From contig NZ_AUXS01000048.1 in NCBI RefSeq assembly GCF_001625565.1, positions 1 through 64,000 on the forward strand: 64,000 nucleotides of DNA, given 5' to 3'. The position numbers and the translations under genes are program-made. Positions 8,449 through 18,082 of the stretch are shown here, in pieces. A model generated the notes under the pieces. That model was not told where the DNA came from, ran no database searches, and saw only the letters and a list, made by a program, of their open reading frames with translations. Numbering within the stretch: position 1 is the stretch's first letter; each line of letters opens with the position of its first letter. Source of the stretch: Pseudoalteromonas luteoviolacea NCIMB 1944. Lineage in GTDB: Bacteria > Pseudomonadota > Gammaproteobacteria > Enterobacterales > Alteromonadaceae.

Positions 8449-10932
8449 ATGAAAAAATCCCTATTGAGCATTGCCGTCGCAGGCCTGCTGCTGACTGGTT
8501 GTCAAACAACAAGCAAACAATCAAACACTGAGGAAGCGAATAGTAACTCAGCTATTGTTTCGCAAGCCGTACAAACTCCGCTAGATTTTGGTAGTGAAAA
8601 TATCACTCTAGAACAAGCGATGGCAGATCCGGATTGGATTAGTCGCTCTCCGGAAAGTGCATTTTGGGGTGCAGATAGCAATACCATTTATTTCAACCAA
8701 AAGCAGGTTGGAAATCAACTCAGGGATACATTTTCAATAAATAGCAAGGGTACAGAGCAAGTCGCCTTGGCTAGCTTGCACGAGATTGGCAGTAACAATG
8801 CTACTTTTTCTGCAGATGGTAAATACCAAGCATATACATTCCAAGGCAATATTTTTGTCAAGAACTTAGCTACCAAACAAATTAAGCAGATCACACGTTC
8901 AAGTGAAAAAGAAACGATTATCCAGTTTATGGTTTCTGGTGAGTTAGCATTTCGTGTTGCCGATACCTTTTTTACTGTTAATGTCGAGACTGGCTTGACC
9001 AAAGAGCTTGTTAAGATAAACGAGGGCAATACACCACAGGGTACACAAGAGCCAAGCACTTATATTGCCAAAGAACAACACAAGTTAATTGATTATGTGG
9101 CACTTACACATAAAAACGCGCTAGACAAAGAAGGTCGTCAGGCAGAATTAAAATCTCAAAATAAAACCATCGCTGACAAGCAAATTTATATTGGCGAAGG
9201 GAATAATCTTGTTGAAGCAAGTATCTCTCCAAGCGGCGACAAACTTATTGTGGTTGTAAGTAAAGATAACGTCTTTTCTCAATCAACGAAAAAAGACATG
9301 ATGCCAAATTACATTGGTCAAGATGGAAATATTGTACCAGTGCCAGCCCGAAGTCGTGTGGCTGACAATAAGCCTGTCGAAGTTGAAGTGCTTTATTATG
9401 ATTTAAAAGCTGATACACACAAGTCAATTAGCTTTGATGCATTACCTGGCTTTGACGAAGATGTGTTAGCAGACGTTAAAAAAGAGAATGCGGCAGCTAT
9501 TGGTGAATCATACACATCTAAAAAAGAACCAAGAGCGATTAAAATGATGCGCGACTGGTATTGGTCTCAATCACCAATTCAGTGGAATAGCAATGGTGAC
9601 CAAGTAGCCATGATGTTTAAAGCGTGGGATAACAAAGATCGCTGGATTGCTACATTAGATTTCGAAAACGGCGAACTCGAGCCTCAACATAGATTGCATG
9701 ACAAGGCATGGGTCAACTATGCATACAACGATTTTGGTTGGTTGAACAACGAAGATGCATTATTTTTCCTTTCTGAAGAAAGTGGTTATAGCCACTTATA
9801 TGTAAAACCAATTGATGGTAAAGCTAAGCAAATCACGTCGGGTAAGTTTGTAGTCTCAGATCCAAAATTGACAAGAGACAATAGTAAGTTTTTCTTTAAA
9901 GCGAATGTAGAGCACCCGGGTATCTACGAAATCTATTCAGTTGATGTCAATACGAAAGAGAAATCTGCTGTTACAGATTTAAATGGTATGACTGACTTTG
10001 TATTGAGCCCAGATGAGTCAAAAGTGTTACTAAAGCACTCAAAGATCATGATGCCAACTGAGCTTTATGTTGCAGATGCAAAACCGAACGCACAACCTAA
10101 ACGATTGACAAATACGGTGTCGGATGAGTTCTTAAATAAGAAACTAATTGCACCTAAAATTGTAGCCGTTCCATCAAGCCATACTGATGAGCCTATCTAC
10201 GCAAAAGTGTATTACCCAGCTGATTACAAACCAGGCGAATCAGGTAAAAAACGAAAAGCTATTATCTTTAACCATGGCGCAGGTTACCTGCAAAACTCGC
10301 ATATGGGTTGGTCTGTGTACTTCCGTGAATTCATGTTCCACTCATTACTTGCAAGCGAAGGCTATGTAGTAATGGATATGGACTATCGTGCGTCTAAAGG
10401 ATACGGCCGAGATTGGCGTACAGCAATTTATCGCCAAATGGGTACGCCTGAAATCCAAGATTTGGCCGATGGTGTTAAATGGATGACGCAAAATGCCAAT
10501 GTAGATGAAGGCTCTGTAGGTACATATGGTGGCTCTTACGGCGGCTTCATGACATTTATGGCTTTGTTTACCCAACCTGAGTTATTCCAAGCCGGTGCTG
10601 CGTTACGTCCGGTAACCGATTGGGCATATTATAATGACCCATACACGTCAAATATTCTTAACAGACCTGATGTTGATCCAATTGCCTATAGAAGAAGCTC
10701 ACCAATCTACTTTGCAGAAGGTTTAAATAAACCGTTGCTTATCAATGCGCCAATGATCGATGACAACGTATTTTTCCAAGACGTTGTTAGATTGGTACAA
10801 CGTTTTATCGAGCTAGAAAAAGAAAACTTTGAAACAGCCATCTATCCAGTTGAGCCTCATGGATTTGTGCAGCCTTCTGGTTGGTTGGATGAATACCGTC
10901 GTATTTATAAGTTGTTTAAAGAAAATCTTTAG
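8449..10932 (+). CDS. Prolyl oligopeptidase family (S9) peptidase, lipoprotein
   Basis: An 827-residue serine peptidase of the DPP IV/acylaminoacyl-peptidase type. A lipoprotein signal ends in the lipobox LTGC (Cys18), so the enzyme should be anchored at a membrane facing the periplasm or surface. Residues about 60-560 form a WD-like beta-propeller (DPPIV_N/PD40 repeats). The alpha/beta-hydrolase domain follows, with nucleophile GGSYGG (Ser696), Asp in IDDNV (771-772) and His in EPHGF (804), a complete triad. It is probably a peptide scavenging enzyme that cleaves dipeptides or acyl-amino acids. It is monocistronic with its own terminator. Confidence 0.92.
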   Translation: MKKSLLSIAVAGLLLTGCQTTSKQSNTEEANSNSAIVSQAVQTPLDFGSENITLEQAMADPDWISRSPESAFWGADSNTIYFNQKQVGNQLRDTFSINSKGTEQVALASLHEIGSNNATFSADGKYQAYTFQGNIFVKNLATKQIKQITRSSEKETIIQFMVSGELAFRVADTFFTVNVETGLTKELVKINEGNTPQGTQEPSTYIAKEQHKLIDYVALTHKNALDKEGRQAELKSQNKTIADKQIYIGEGNNLVEASISPSGDKLIVVVSKDNVFSQSTKKDMMPNYIGQDGNIVPVPARSRVADNKPVEVEVLYYDLKADTHKSISFDALPGFDEDVLADVKKENAAAIGESYTSKKEPRAIKMMRDWYWSQSPIQWNSNGDQVAMMFKAWDNKDRWIATLDFENGELEPQHRLHDKAWVNYAYNDFGWLNNEDALFFLSEESGYSHLYVKPIDGKAKQITSGKFVVSDPKLTRDNSKFFFKANVEHPGIYEIYSVDVNTKEKSAVTDLNGMTDFVLSPDESKVLLKHSKIMMPTELYVADAKPNAQPKRLTNTVSDEFLNKKLIAPKIVAVPSSHTDEPIYAKVYYPADYKPGESGKKRKAIIFNHGAGYLQNSHMGWSVYFREFMFHSLLASEGYVVMDMDYRASKGYGRDWRTAIYRQMGTPEIQDLADGVKWMTQNANVDEGSVGTYGGSYGGFMTFMALFTQPELFQAGAALRPVTDWAYYNDPYTSNILNRPDVDPIAYRRSSPIYFAEGLNKPLLINAPMIDDNVFFQDVVRLVQRFIELEKENFETAIYPVEPHGFVQPSGWLDEYRRIYKLFKENL

Positions 10933-10946
10933 AAACTAGAATTTAA

Positions 10947-10970
10947 GGCCAGCGTCAAGCTGGCCTTTTT
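10947..10970 (+). terminator. Intrinsic terminator
   Basis: GGCCAGC (10947-10953) and GCTGGCC (10959-10965) with loop GTCAA are followed by TTTTT, 14 bases after the peptidase stop. Confidence 0.9.
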
Positions 10971-11177
10971 GGTGTTGTGTAACTTTCGGTTACGGCCTGA
11001 GTTACACGTTCTACTGCGCAAAACGTTACGTGATTTAGCTCTGTTTTCTAAATGATATATTTAACGCTTAATTTTTGTTGAAGATCAAAAACATTAAAAA
11101 TGCAGATAGGTGCGAATGTACAGTAGATTGCGTTTGTGGATTACGGCCTGATATATTACAGGCCGCATTTTAAGACT

Positions 11178-11774
11178 TTACTGTTTGACAGTGAATCCCA
11201 GCTTATCTTTAAACAATGGCAATGCTAAAACTAAGCCTCCTATAGCGCCAATCAAGTGGGATTCGATGGCAACACGAGAGTCGATAAGATTGCCAACGTC
11301 AGCACTTGGCCCTGCATATTGTTCCCAAGCAAGTTTTCCAGCTATGCCCAAGAATAAAAGAATTCCTGTTGGCTCTTTAACCTGAATATCTTTTAGCGCG
11401 CCCCAAACAATAATTCCATGTAGCAATCCGCTTAATCCTGTGTATACTCTGATGTCGGGACAAAATAGCCAAATACCTATCCCTGTCCACAAGCCAAGAA
11501 ATAAAACATGAATAAAATAGCGGCGTATTGAAGTATGCTCCGCGTGTAGTACCCATATAAATAGAATACCCACAAGATTTAGGGCCAAATGAGTCCAATT
11601 GGTATGTATATATTGACTACTCCATATCCGCCACACTTGACCTTCACTGATCAATTGGCGGTGAAACTCTAGAGTATCTCGCATATCGAATGCCATTAAC
11701 AAGGTAGCAATTGTTGCTAAAACAATTGGTGGGACAATATATTGGCGGCTTATTGGAAGGTTGAAACCAAACAT
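11178..11774 (-). CDS. rrtA: Rhombosortase, rhomboid-family protease
   Basis: A small intramembrane serine protease with five or six helices. The nucleophile is in TGLSGLLHG and the catalytic His in ESHLIGAIGG. This short rhomboid form with an S...H pair matches rhombosortase, which cleaves the C-terminal GlyGly-CTERM signal of exported proteins. I start it at the Met 36 codons inside the longest open frame (MFGFNLPIS), which removes an implausible overlap with ggt and gives about 198 residues. No GlyGly-CTERM substrate is visible in this window, so substrates must be elsewhere. Confidence 0.82.
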   Translation of the reverse strand: MFGFNLPISRQYIVPPIVLATIATLLMAFDMRDTLEFHRQLISEGQVWRIWSSQYIHTNWTHLALNLVGILFIWVLHAEHTSIRRYFIHVLFLGLWTGIGIWLFCPDIRVYTGLSGLLHGIIVWGALKDIQVKEPTGILLFLGIAGKLAWEQYAGPSADVGNLIDSRVAIESHLIGAIGGLVLALPLFKDKLGFTVKQ

Positions 11775-11855
11775 GCTATGTCTACAATAATAAAGGTATT
11801 TTTGTATATTGTGCCTGTTAACTTTTATGATGCCAACGAAGATTGAAAAGAAATA

Positions 11856-13628
11856 ATGAATACATTGAATTTTAAGCACTCATTAATTGCGTTAATATTC
11901 GCATCTAGCTTACCTGTTGCGGCGGAACAGGCAGACCCTAAAAAGCGAGAAGCGCGCGAGCCTGAGGCCGCTACTGGTTTTACGGAAAAGAAAGACAAAA
12001 TCTCAGAAAAATACATGGTGGTTGCAGCTAACCCTCATGCAAGTAAAGCTGGTCAGATCATGTTACAACAAGGCGGTAGCGCTATCGATGCCGCAATAGC
12101 TGCTCAACTTGTTCTAACATTGGTTGAACCTCAATCTTCAGGTATTGGTGGGGGAGCGTTTATCCTCCACTATGATAAAAGCAATAATTATCTAACAACA
12201 TTTGACGGCCGTGAAACTGCCCCTAAAAAAGCAAATCATAAGCTATTTTTAGATAAAGAAGGTAAGCCTGTTAGGTGGATCGAAGCTGTTGTCGGTGGCC
12301 GATCTGTTGGAGTACCCGGCATTATACATGCGATGAAACAAGCTCATGACAAGTATGGTGTTTTAAAATGGCGCCAATTGTTTAAACCGGCAATTGAGCT
12401 CGCCAATAAAGGCTTTAAGGTATCGCCACGTTTGCATATGCTCCTTAAGAAGGAGTTTAATCCAGGTTTAACAAAGCTATCCCCAGCAAAAGAGTATTTT
12501 TACCCAAATGGCAAACCCTTGGCTATTGGCACTGTTGTCAAAAATCCACAACTGGCAAAGTTGTACAAAGAAGTTGCAGAGTATGGACCAAAGGCCTTCT
12601 ATGAAGGTAAATACGCCGAAGATATGGTCAAAGCTGTACAAAACTCAAAAATTGCACCTGGCCGTTTGTCCATGACAGATTTAGAAAATTACCAGAGTAA
12701 AGAGCGTCACCCTGTCTGTACTTCTTATCACGGCTATAAGGTTTGCTCTATGGCACCGCCAAGTAGTGGTGGTTTGACTGTTTTACAAATTCTAAAATTG
12801 CTGGAAGGTAAAAAGCTAGCGCAATACAAACCAAACGACCCTCAAGCGATCCACCTATTTACCCAGGCTTCTCGCCTTGCCTTTGCGGATAGAAATTTTT
12901 ACATTGCAGATCCGGACTTTGTAGATGTTCCAACACAAGGATTATTAAATCCGGTTTACCTTAAATCTCGAGCTCAGCTTATTGGTGAAAGAGACAACCC
13001 TAGTTTTCCGGTGGGTGATCCATCTATGGGCAAGCTGTCCTATGCACAAGATGATAGCTATGAGTTACCTTCTACAACGCACCTTTCAATTATCGATAGC
13101 AAGGGCAATGCTGTATCTATGACAAGCTCAATTGAAATGGGCTTTGGATCAACGGTTATGGTAAATGGTTATTTGCTTAATAACCAATTAACTGATTTTT
13201 CATTGTCACCAAAAATTGCTAATAAATGGGTGGCAAATAGGGTTGAGCCGAATAAACGACCTCGCAGCTCCATGGCACCTGTCATGGTATTCAACAAAGA
13301 TGGTAGTTTGAAGCTTGTAGTGGGCTCGCCAGGTGGTAGTCGCATTATTAATTATGTTGCTCAAACCGTCATCGGTGTACTCGATTGGGGGTTAACGCCA
13401 CAGCAAGCGATTAACCTTCCACGTGTGACGAACAGAAATAAATACACCACGCTTGAAAAAGGTACTAACTTAAAGGCAATAAAGCCTTGGCTTGAGTCAA
13501 AAGGACACGTCGTACGCATTTCAGACCTAAATTCAGGTATTCATGCAATAGAAATAAAAGAAGGCCTTTTATTTGGCGGAGCTGACCCAAGAAGAGAGGG
13601 CATTGCGCTTGGAGAATCTAGCGAGTAA
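11856..13628 (+). CDS. ggt: Gamma-glutamyltranspeptidase
   Basis: A 590-residue N-terminal nucleophile hydrolase that cleaves gamma-glutamyl bonds such as that in glutathione in the periplasm. A signal peptide covers residues 1-23. The precursor should self-cleave before Thr407 of the TTHLS motif, releasing a large subunit and a small subunit of about 184 residues. Other conserved parts are the QSSGIGGGAF segment (about 90-99) and the late GSPGGSRI oxyanion loop. The length is standard. It is divergent from rhombosortase and ends at a hairpin terminator. Confidence 0.95.
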   Translation: MNTLNFKHSLIALIFASSLPVAAEQADPKKREAREPEAATGFTEKKDKISEKYMVVAANPHASKAGQIMLQQGGSAIDAAIAAQLVLTLVEPQSSGIGGGAFILHYDKSNNYLTTFDGRETAPKKANHKLFLDKEGKPVRWIEAVVGGRSVGVPGIIHAMKQAHDKYGVLKWRQLFKPAIELANKGFKVSPRLHMLLKKEFNPGLTKLSPAKEYFYPNGKPLAIGTVVKNPQLAKLYKEVAEYGPKAFYEGKYAEDMVKAVQNSKIAPGRLSMTDLENYQSKERHPVCTSYHGYKVCSMAPPSSGGLTVLQILKLLEGKKLAQYKPNDPQAIHLFTQASRLAFADRNFYIADPDFVDVPTQGLLNPVYLKSRAQLIGERDNPSFPVGDPSMGKLSYAQDDSYELPSTTHLSIIDSKGNAVSMTSSIEMGFGSTVMVNGYLLNNQLTDFSLSPKIANKWVANRVEPNKRPRSSMAPVMVFNKDGSLKLVVGSPGGSRIINYVAQTVIGVLDWGLTPQQAINLPRVTNRNKYTTLEKGTNLKAIKPWLESKGHVVRISDLNSGIHAIEIKEGLLFGGADPRREGIALGESSE

Positions 13629-13662
13629 CCATAGGATATTACAGATTATTCAGTTATAATGT

Positions 13663-13707
13663 ACGACCCTGTTTACGGATCTCTCATCCGTTTACAGGGT
13701 CGTTTTA
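13663..13707 (+). terminator. Long stem-loop terminator after ggt
   Basis: ACGACCCTG (13663-13671) pairs with CAGGGTCGT (13695-13703); an inner CGGAT/ATCCG (13676-13690) extends the stem across a symmetrical TTTA/TTTA internal loop. A TTTT tail follows. Confidence 0.85.
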
Positions 13708-13800
13708 TTGGTCTGATGTGCATTAAATATATTGAAAATTTGTGTACTTAGACAATAATGATCCCTTATATCAAAAAATTAAGAGTCACAGCTTGTAAAT

Positions 13801-15495
13801 ATGACTAAACAAACCGATCCTAATTACCTCTACATCCCATATTCTGGCCCAACGTTATTAGAAACGCCTCTTCTAAACAAGGGAAGTGCATTTAGCCAGC
13901 GTGAGCGTGAAAACTTTAACCTAGCAGGTTTAGTTCCTCCTCGTTATGAAACCATTGAGGAGCAGGTAGAGCGTTGTTATCAACAGTTTTCAAGTTTTAA
14001 AGACAACCTCAACAAGCATATTTATTTACGAGCTATTCAAGATAACAATGAAACGCTTTACTACCGCTTAGTAAGAGATCACTTAGAAGAAATGATGCCT
14101 ATCATCTACACGCCAACAGTGGGTGACGCATGTGAAAAGTTCTCTGATATCTATCGTAGTTCTCGCGGTCTATTTATTTCCTACGAAGACCGTCACAACA
14201 TAGATGATATCTTACGCAATGCTACAAAAGGCAAGGTAAAGGTTATCGTTGTTACTGATGGTGAGCGTATTCTTGGTCTTGGCGATCAGGGCATCGGCGG
14301 AATGGGGATCCCAATTGGTAAGCTTGCGCTGTACACTGTATGTGGCGGTATTAGCCCAGCTTACACGTTACCTGTTATGTTGGATGTCGGCACTAATAAC
14401 GAAAAGCTGCTGAACGACCCAATGTATATGGGCGCGAGACACAAGCGTATTAGCCAAGAAGAATACGATGAGTTTTTAGATCTATTTATAAAAGCCGTAA
14501 AACGCCGTTGGCCAAATGTGTTGCTACAGTTCGAAGATTTTGCACAGCCAAATGCTATGCCACTTTTAAAACGATACCGCGATGAGATCTGCTGTTTCAA
14601 TGATGACATTCAAGGTACTGCATCTGTTACTGTCGGATCATTGCTAGCCGCTTGTCGGGTTAAAGGTTCTAAGCTATCTGAGCAGAAAGTGGTCTTTGTG
14701 GGTGCGGGCTCTGCAGGTTGTGGTATAGCAGAGCAAATCATTGCGCAAATGGTGTCAGAAGGTATCTCGGATCAACAAGCTCGTAGCCAAGTATTTATGG
14801 TTGACAGATTCGGCTTGCTTACCGAGGGTATGGAAGGGCTAAGAGATTTCCAAGCTGCGTTAGTTCAGTCTTCAACTAACTTAGAAAGCTGGAACTACAG
14901 TGGTGAATTTGCTTCTCTATTGGATGTCATGCACTGTGCTCAACCAGATATCCTAATTGGTGTCTCTGGACAACCTGGTTTGTTTACTGAACAGGTTATT
15001 AAAGCGATGCACGCTGGTTGCTCACAACCTATTATTTTCCCACTAAGTAATCCGTCTCGCCAAGTTGAGGCACATCCAAAAGACGTGATTGAGTGGACTG
15101 AAGGTAATGCAATTGTTGCGACTGGCAGCCCGTTTGAGCCAGTAGAATTTTCAGGTAAAACACATGTAATACCGCAATGTAACAATAGCTATATCTTCCC
15201 AGGCATTGGCCTAGGCGTTTTAGCAGCTAAAGCATCTCGTATTACGGAATCTATGCTTATGGTTGCCAGTGAAACACTTGCCGAGTCTTCTCCATGGGCG
15301 AACACCGGCAAAGGAAGCCTACTGCCGTCATTAGTTGAAATTGAGCAGCTAAGTAAGCGTATAGCTTTTGCTGTGGCTAAGAAAGCAATGGAAGAAGGTG
15401 TGACTTTAGACATGCCAGATGAGCGAATTTGGGCTGCGATAGACAAAAATTATTGGATGCCTGAATACCGCAACTACAAACGTTGCAGTATCTAG
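13801..15495 (+). CDS. maeA: NAD-dependent malic enzyme
   Basis: A 564-residue enzyme that oxidatively decarboxylates malate to pyruvate, matching the E. coli MaeA (SfcA) length and colinear domain order. The malic N-terminal domain (about 70-260) has the IIYTPTVG motif and the metal-binding FEDF element near residue 245; the NAD-binding domain (about 270-530) has GAGSAGCGIA and the late IFPGIGLG loop. The start lies 170 bases beyond the ggt terminator. It is monocistronic. Confidence 0.95.
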   Translation: MTKQTDPNYLYIPYSGPTLLETPLLNKGSAFSQRERENFNLAGLVPPRYETIEEQVERCYQQFSSFKDNLNKHIYLRAIQDNNETLYYRLVRDHLEEMMPIIYTPTVGDACEKFSDIYRSSRGLFISYEDRHNIDDILRNATKGKVKVIVVTDGERILGLGDQGIGGMGIPIGKLALYTVCGGISPAYTLPVMLDVGTNNEKLLNDPMYMGARHKRISQEEYDEFLDLFIKAVKRRWPNVLLQFEDFAQPNAMPLLKRYRDEICCFNDDIQGTASVTVGSLLAACRVKGSKLSEQKVVFVGAGSAGCGIAEQIIAQMVSEGISDQQARSQVFMVDRFGLLTEGMEGLRDFQAALVQSSTNLESWNYSGEFASLLDVMHCAQPDILIGVSGQPGLFTEQVIKAMHAGCSQPIIFPLSNPSRQVEAHPKDVIEWTEGNAIVATGSPFEPVEFSGKTHVIPQCNNSYIFPGIGLGVLAAKASRITESMLMVASETLAESSPWANTGKGSLLPSLVEIEQLSKRIAFAVAKKAMEEGVTLDMPDERIWAAIDKNYWMPEYRNYKRCSI

Positions 15496-15519
15496 TCTAG
15501 AAAGTTTGCATAAAAACAT

Positions 15520-15557
15520 AACGCCATGACTGAAAATTATTTGGTTATGGCGTTTTT
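15520..15557 (+). terminator. Intrinsic terminator of maeA
   Basis: ACGCCATGAC (15521-15530) pairs with GTTATGGCGT (15544-15553) with one G-T wobble and a 13-base loop, followed by six T. Confidence 0.85.
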
Positions 15558-15874
15558 TTATATAAGCCGTCAATCTATTTTATAAGTGTCAAAGTACGAT
15601 TTGTTATTAGGTTAGGTGATTTACCCATCCATGAACGCAATCTAAACGTCAGACCTTCATAAAACAGAAACAATAAACCCCTCGGATTACATAGTTAACA
15701 AAAGTTAGGTTCACTCATTCAAATCAAAATTATATTCACTTTTTTAATTGCTTGTTATTAATCGAGTTTCTTGTTTAAGAAAGCCGTTTTTTCCGCTCTA
15801 CATAGAAAACTAATTTATAAAAGCTATACTCAAGAGATAACTTTTCGCAAGGACTGCATACAGTAGGAGTAGCT
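15558..15874 (+). other. Intergenic region without a gene
   Basis: About 317 bases of AT-rich sequence with no open frame worth naming. It should hold the promoter of the periplasmic protein at 15875, whose likely ribosome site is AGGAG at about 15866-15870. I see no clear operator or RNA structure. Confidence 0.5.
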
Positions 15875-16693
15875 ATGCTGTCTAAATTTGCGTTTGTTGT
15901 ATTTGTATTTTTGTCTTTTTCCGGCTTTGCCAACCCAATAAAAATCGAGATTGTTTCAGACTATAACCCTTCTTTTGGTGAAGCGCCCGGAGACTTGGCG
16001 ACTCAGTTGCTGCTTATCATTACGCGTAATCTAAAAAATGATATGAAAATTGATTTTGTCCCAGCGAGTAGGGAACGTGAATGGAGGGAGCTGAAAAATC
16101 AAGAAAACGTGTGCTTGTACAATAAAGTAAAAACACCAGAGAGAGAAGCTATGGGCGTATTTGTGTCTTTTCCTCTAATGGCTTTCCCTTCAAACAGGTT
16201 GATTTTGCGAAACAAGAAATTTGTTTCAATCGAAGTTTCTCTAAAAGATGCCTTGTCTATGGGTCTGAGGATCGGTGTGACACAGGGCCGCTCGTACGGG
16301 TTAGAAATTGATGATTTTATTAAAGCTAATGCGGACAGACTGTTTATAAGTGAAGGCAATGACAGCGCATTTCGATTACGACAGATGTTGGTGCAAGGCA
16401 GGCTAGACGGTATTATTGAATACAGTTCGGTGTTTGTGACTGATTTCCCCTCAGAGGAGGTTCTTAAAGACATATCTTTTCATGCAATTGGAGATACTAC
16501 CGCAACTATTTTTGGATATATTGCTTGCTCTGATACTCGAACAGGCCGAGCAGCAGTGGACTTATTCGAAAGAACACTGCAAAAGCGTGTGATTCAAGAC
16601 TTGATCATTCAAGCCCACGCAAACCTATTCTTACCTCAAGAGGAAGTGTTTATTAGTAATTCACTTAAATCCGCGTTCAATATTAAAAATTAG
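15875..16693 (+). CDS. Periplasmic substrate-binding-like protein
   Basis: A 272-residue secreted protein. A signal peptide ends near FSGFAN (residue about 20). The rest has the layout of the SBP_bac_3 family of periplasmic amino-acid-type binding proteins: IEIVSDYNPSFGE at the N terminus and RIGVTQGRSYG at the start of the second lobe. No transporter genes are adjacent, and many such stand-alone proteins in Alteromonadales have unknown ligands. It may be a sensor or solute scavenger rather than an ABC component. Confidence 0.7.
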   Translation: MLSKFAFVVFVFLSFSGFANPIKIEIVSDYNPSFGEAPGDLATQLLLIITRNLKNDMKIDFVPASREREWRELKNQENVCLYNKVKTPEREAMGVFVSFPLMAFPSNRLILRNKKFVSIEVSLKDALSMGLRIGVTQGRSYGLEIDDFIKANADRLFISEGNDSAFRLRQMLVQGRLDGIIEYSSVFVTDFPSEEVLKDISFHAIGDTTATIFGYIACSDTRTGRAAVDLFERTLQKRVIQDLIIQAHANLFLPQEEVFISNSLKSAFNIKN

Positions 16694-17203
16694 CCGTATA
16701 AAACAAGAAATATCTTACAAAAAGGTGATTTGTATTGATGAAATAAATTATCAAATCACAATGCTTAATTATTAATAGTATTATTATTTAATAGTGTTGT
16801 TTTAATACTATTTAGCTATTTAGTTATACTCCATTATGATTCATTTCGATTCTCCATACATTCATTAGTCTTGCCTCACCATTAATTTACCATATTGAAT
16901 TCTTATTTATTTTTCAAGTTATTGAAAAATGGTGTTTTATATTAATTTTGGAAAAGTCCGAACGCTTTTAACCCAGTTGTTTTTTAGTTTCAGAATGCTC
17001 ATACACATTCAAGGGGATTACTGTTTTTATACTGAAATGACGATATTTTACGCATTTACAAGGCCAATTTTAGCCACTAACTTATGTTGCGAGAAAACGA
17101 CGGGGTAGATAAATAATTTTACGACCCCCGTTAAAACAAATTTATATTTTCCTTTCAATTAGAGAGGAAGTTTTAATTAAACCAAAGTAAAAAAGGGATC
17201 AAA
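16694..17203 (+). other. Long AT-rich intergenic region
   Basis: About 510 bases rich in A and T with runs such as repeated TTATTA and TTTAGCTATTTAG motifs at 16760-16830. No coding frame is supported. Its length and low GC suggest an extended regulatory region or long leader for the secreted protein at 17204; a GACCCCCGTT tract near 17124-17133 is the only GC-rich part. Confidence 0.4.
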
Positions 17204-18010
17204 ATGAAAATTAAACTTCTCGCAGCTGTAGTATCTTTATTTGCTATGAACAACGCAGTCGCAAGCGTTACAGTTAACGATGTAGATGGTTATGATCGTG
17301 AGTCTAACTATACGGGTGGATTTATGGACCGTATCGTAACTGACTCAGATCACTCACGTACTTTTGGCGCTTGGGCTTTCCGCGCTGATACATATGGTTC
17401 ATGCTCTACTGGTGCTGTTTATGATGAAGTTTCAGGCGAGTTCATCGCGAACGTAGCGATTGCACCAGCTGGACATAACACTTGGCACATCGATAGAATC
17501 GTATTACAAGGCCAGTTTACTGAAGCTCAGTTGCAACGTACTCGTGTTCTATCTCTAAATTGTGAATCAGAAGCTGGTGAAAGCTTCACTGTAAAACACA
17601 AAATCCCAGCGGTACCAAAAATCACTTGGGATGCAACTCTAACGGGTGTTGGTGAATGGCAATCACCGGCTTGTGGCGGTCAGTCTTCACACTGTGGTGG
17701 TGCAGGTTGGTACGAGCAACTTAGCTATACATCATCTATTTTAGTTAACAATGGAACTGAAGACGGTTTCTGTACTTCTCAGATTAACGACGGCTTAGTC
17801 TCTAAAGTATTTAACGGCTATGATTCAACTCCTTTATTCCACACCAATCACTATGCCTTGAATAATGAGGTATATAACTACAACGGTCGTGTATTTAGAC
17901 AAACAGTTTCTTGCCAAAACCCAGCTGGTACAACTGAACATGTAACTATTTGGGAAGTTACTGGTGAAAATGACATCAACCTAGTTATTGACCAAGTTAA
18001 CTACAAATAA
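17204..18010 (+). CDS. Secreted cysteine-containing protein, function unknown
   Basis: A 268-residue exported protein. The signal peptide ends at about residue 20 (NAVAS). The mature part has six cysteines (GSCS, LNCE, PACGG, SHCGG, GFCTS, VSCQN), enough for three disulfides, and many aromatic residues, which suggests a compact beta-rich extracellular domain. I do not recognise the family. An AAAAGGGATC ribosome site (17192-17201) supports the ATG at 17204. It is flanked by a long AT-rich leader and its own terminator. Confidence 0.75.
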   Translation: MKIKLLAAVVSLFAMNNAVASVTVNDVDGYDRESNYTGGFMDRIVTDSDHSRTFGAWAFRADTYGSCSTGAVYDEVSGEFIANVAIAPAGHNTWHIDRIVLQGQFTEAQLQRTRVLSLNCESEAGESFTVKHKIPAVPKITWDATLTGVGEWQSPACGGQSSHCGGAGWYEQLSYTSSILVNNGTEDGFCTSQINDGLVSKVFNGYDSTPLFHTNHYALNNEVYNYNGRVFRQTVSCQNPAGTTEHVTIWEVTGENDINLVIDQVNYK

Positions 18011-18040
18011 AATTGAACACCGATTAGAAAGCGATAAATA

Positions 18041-18063
18041 AATGGGCCAATAGGCCCATTTTT
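18041..18063 (+). terminator. Intrinsic terminator
   Basis: AATGGGCC (18041-18048) and GGCCCATT (18053-18060) with a tetraloop AATA, then TTT. It lies between convergent genes and could serve both strands. Confidence 0.85.
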
Positions 18064-18082
18064 CGTCGTGGGGGCAAAAAAC

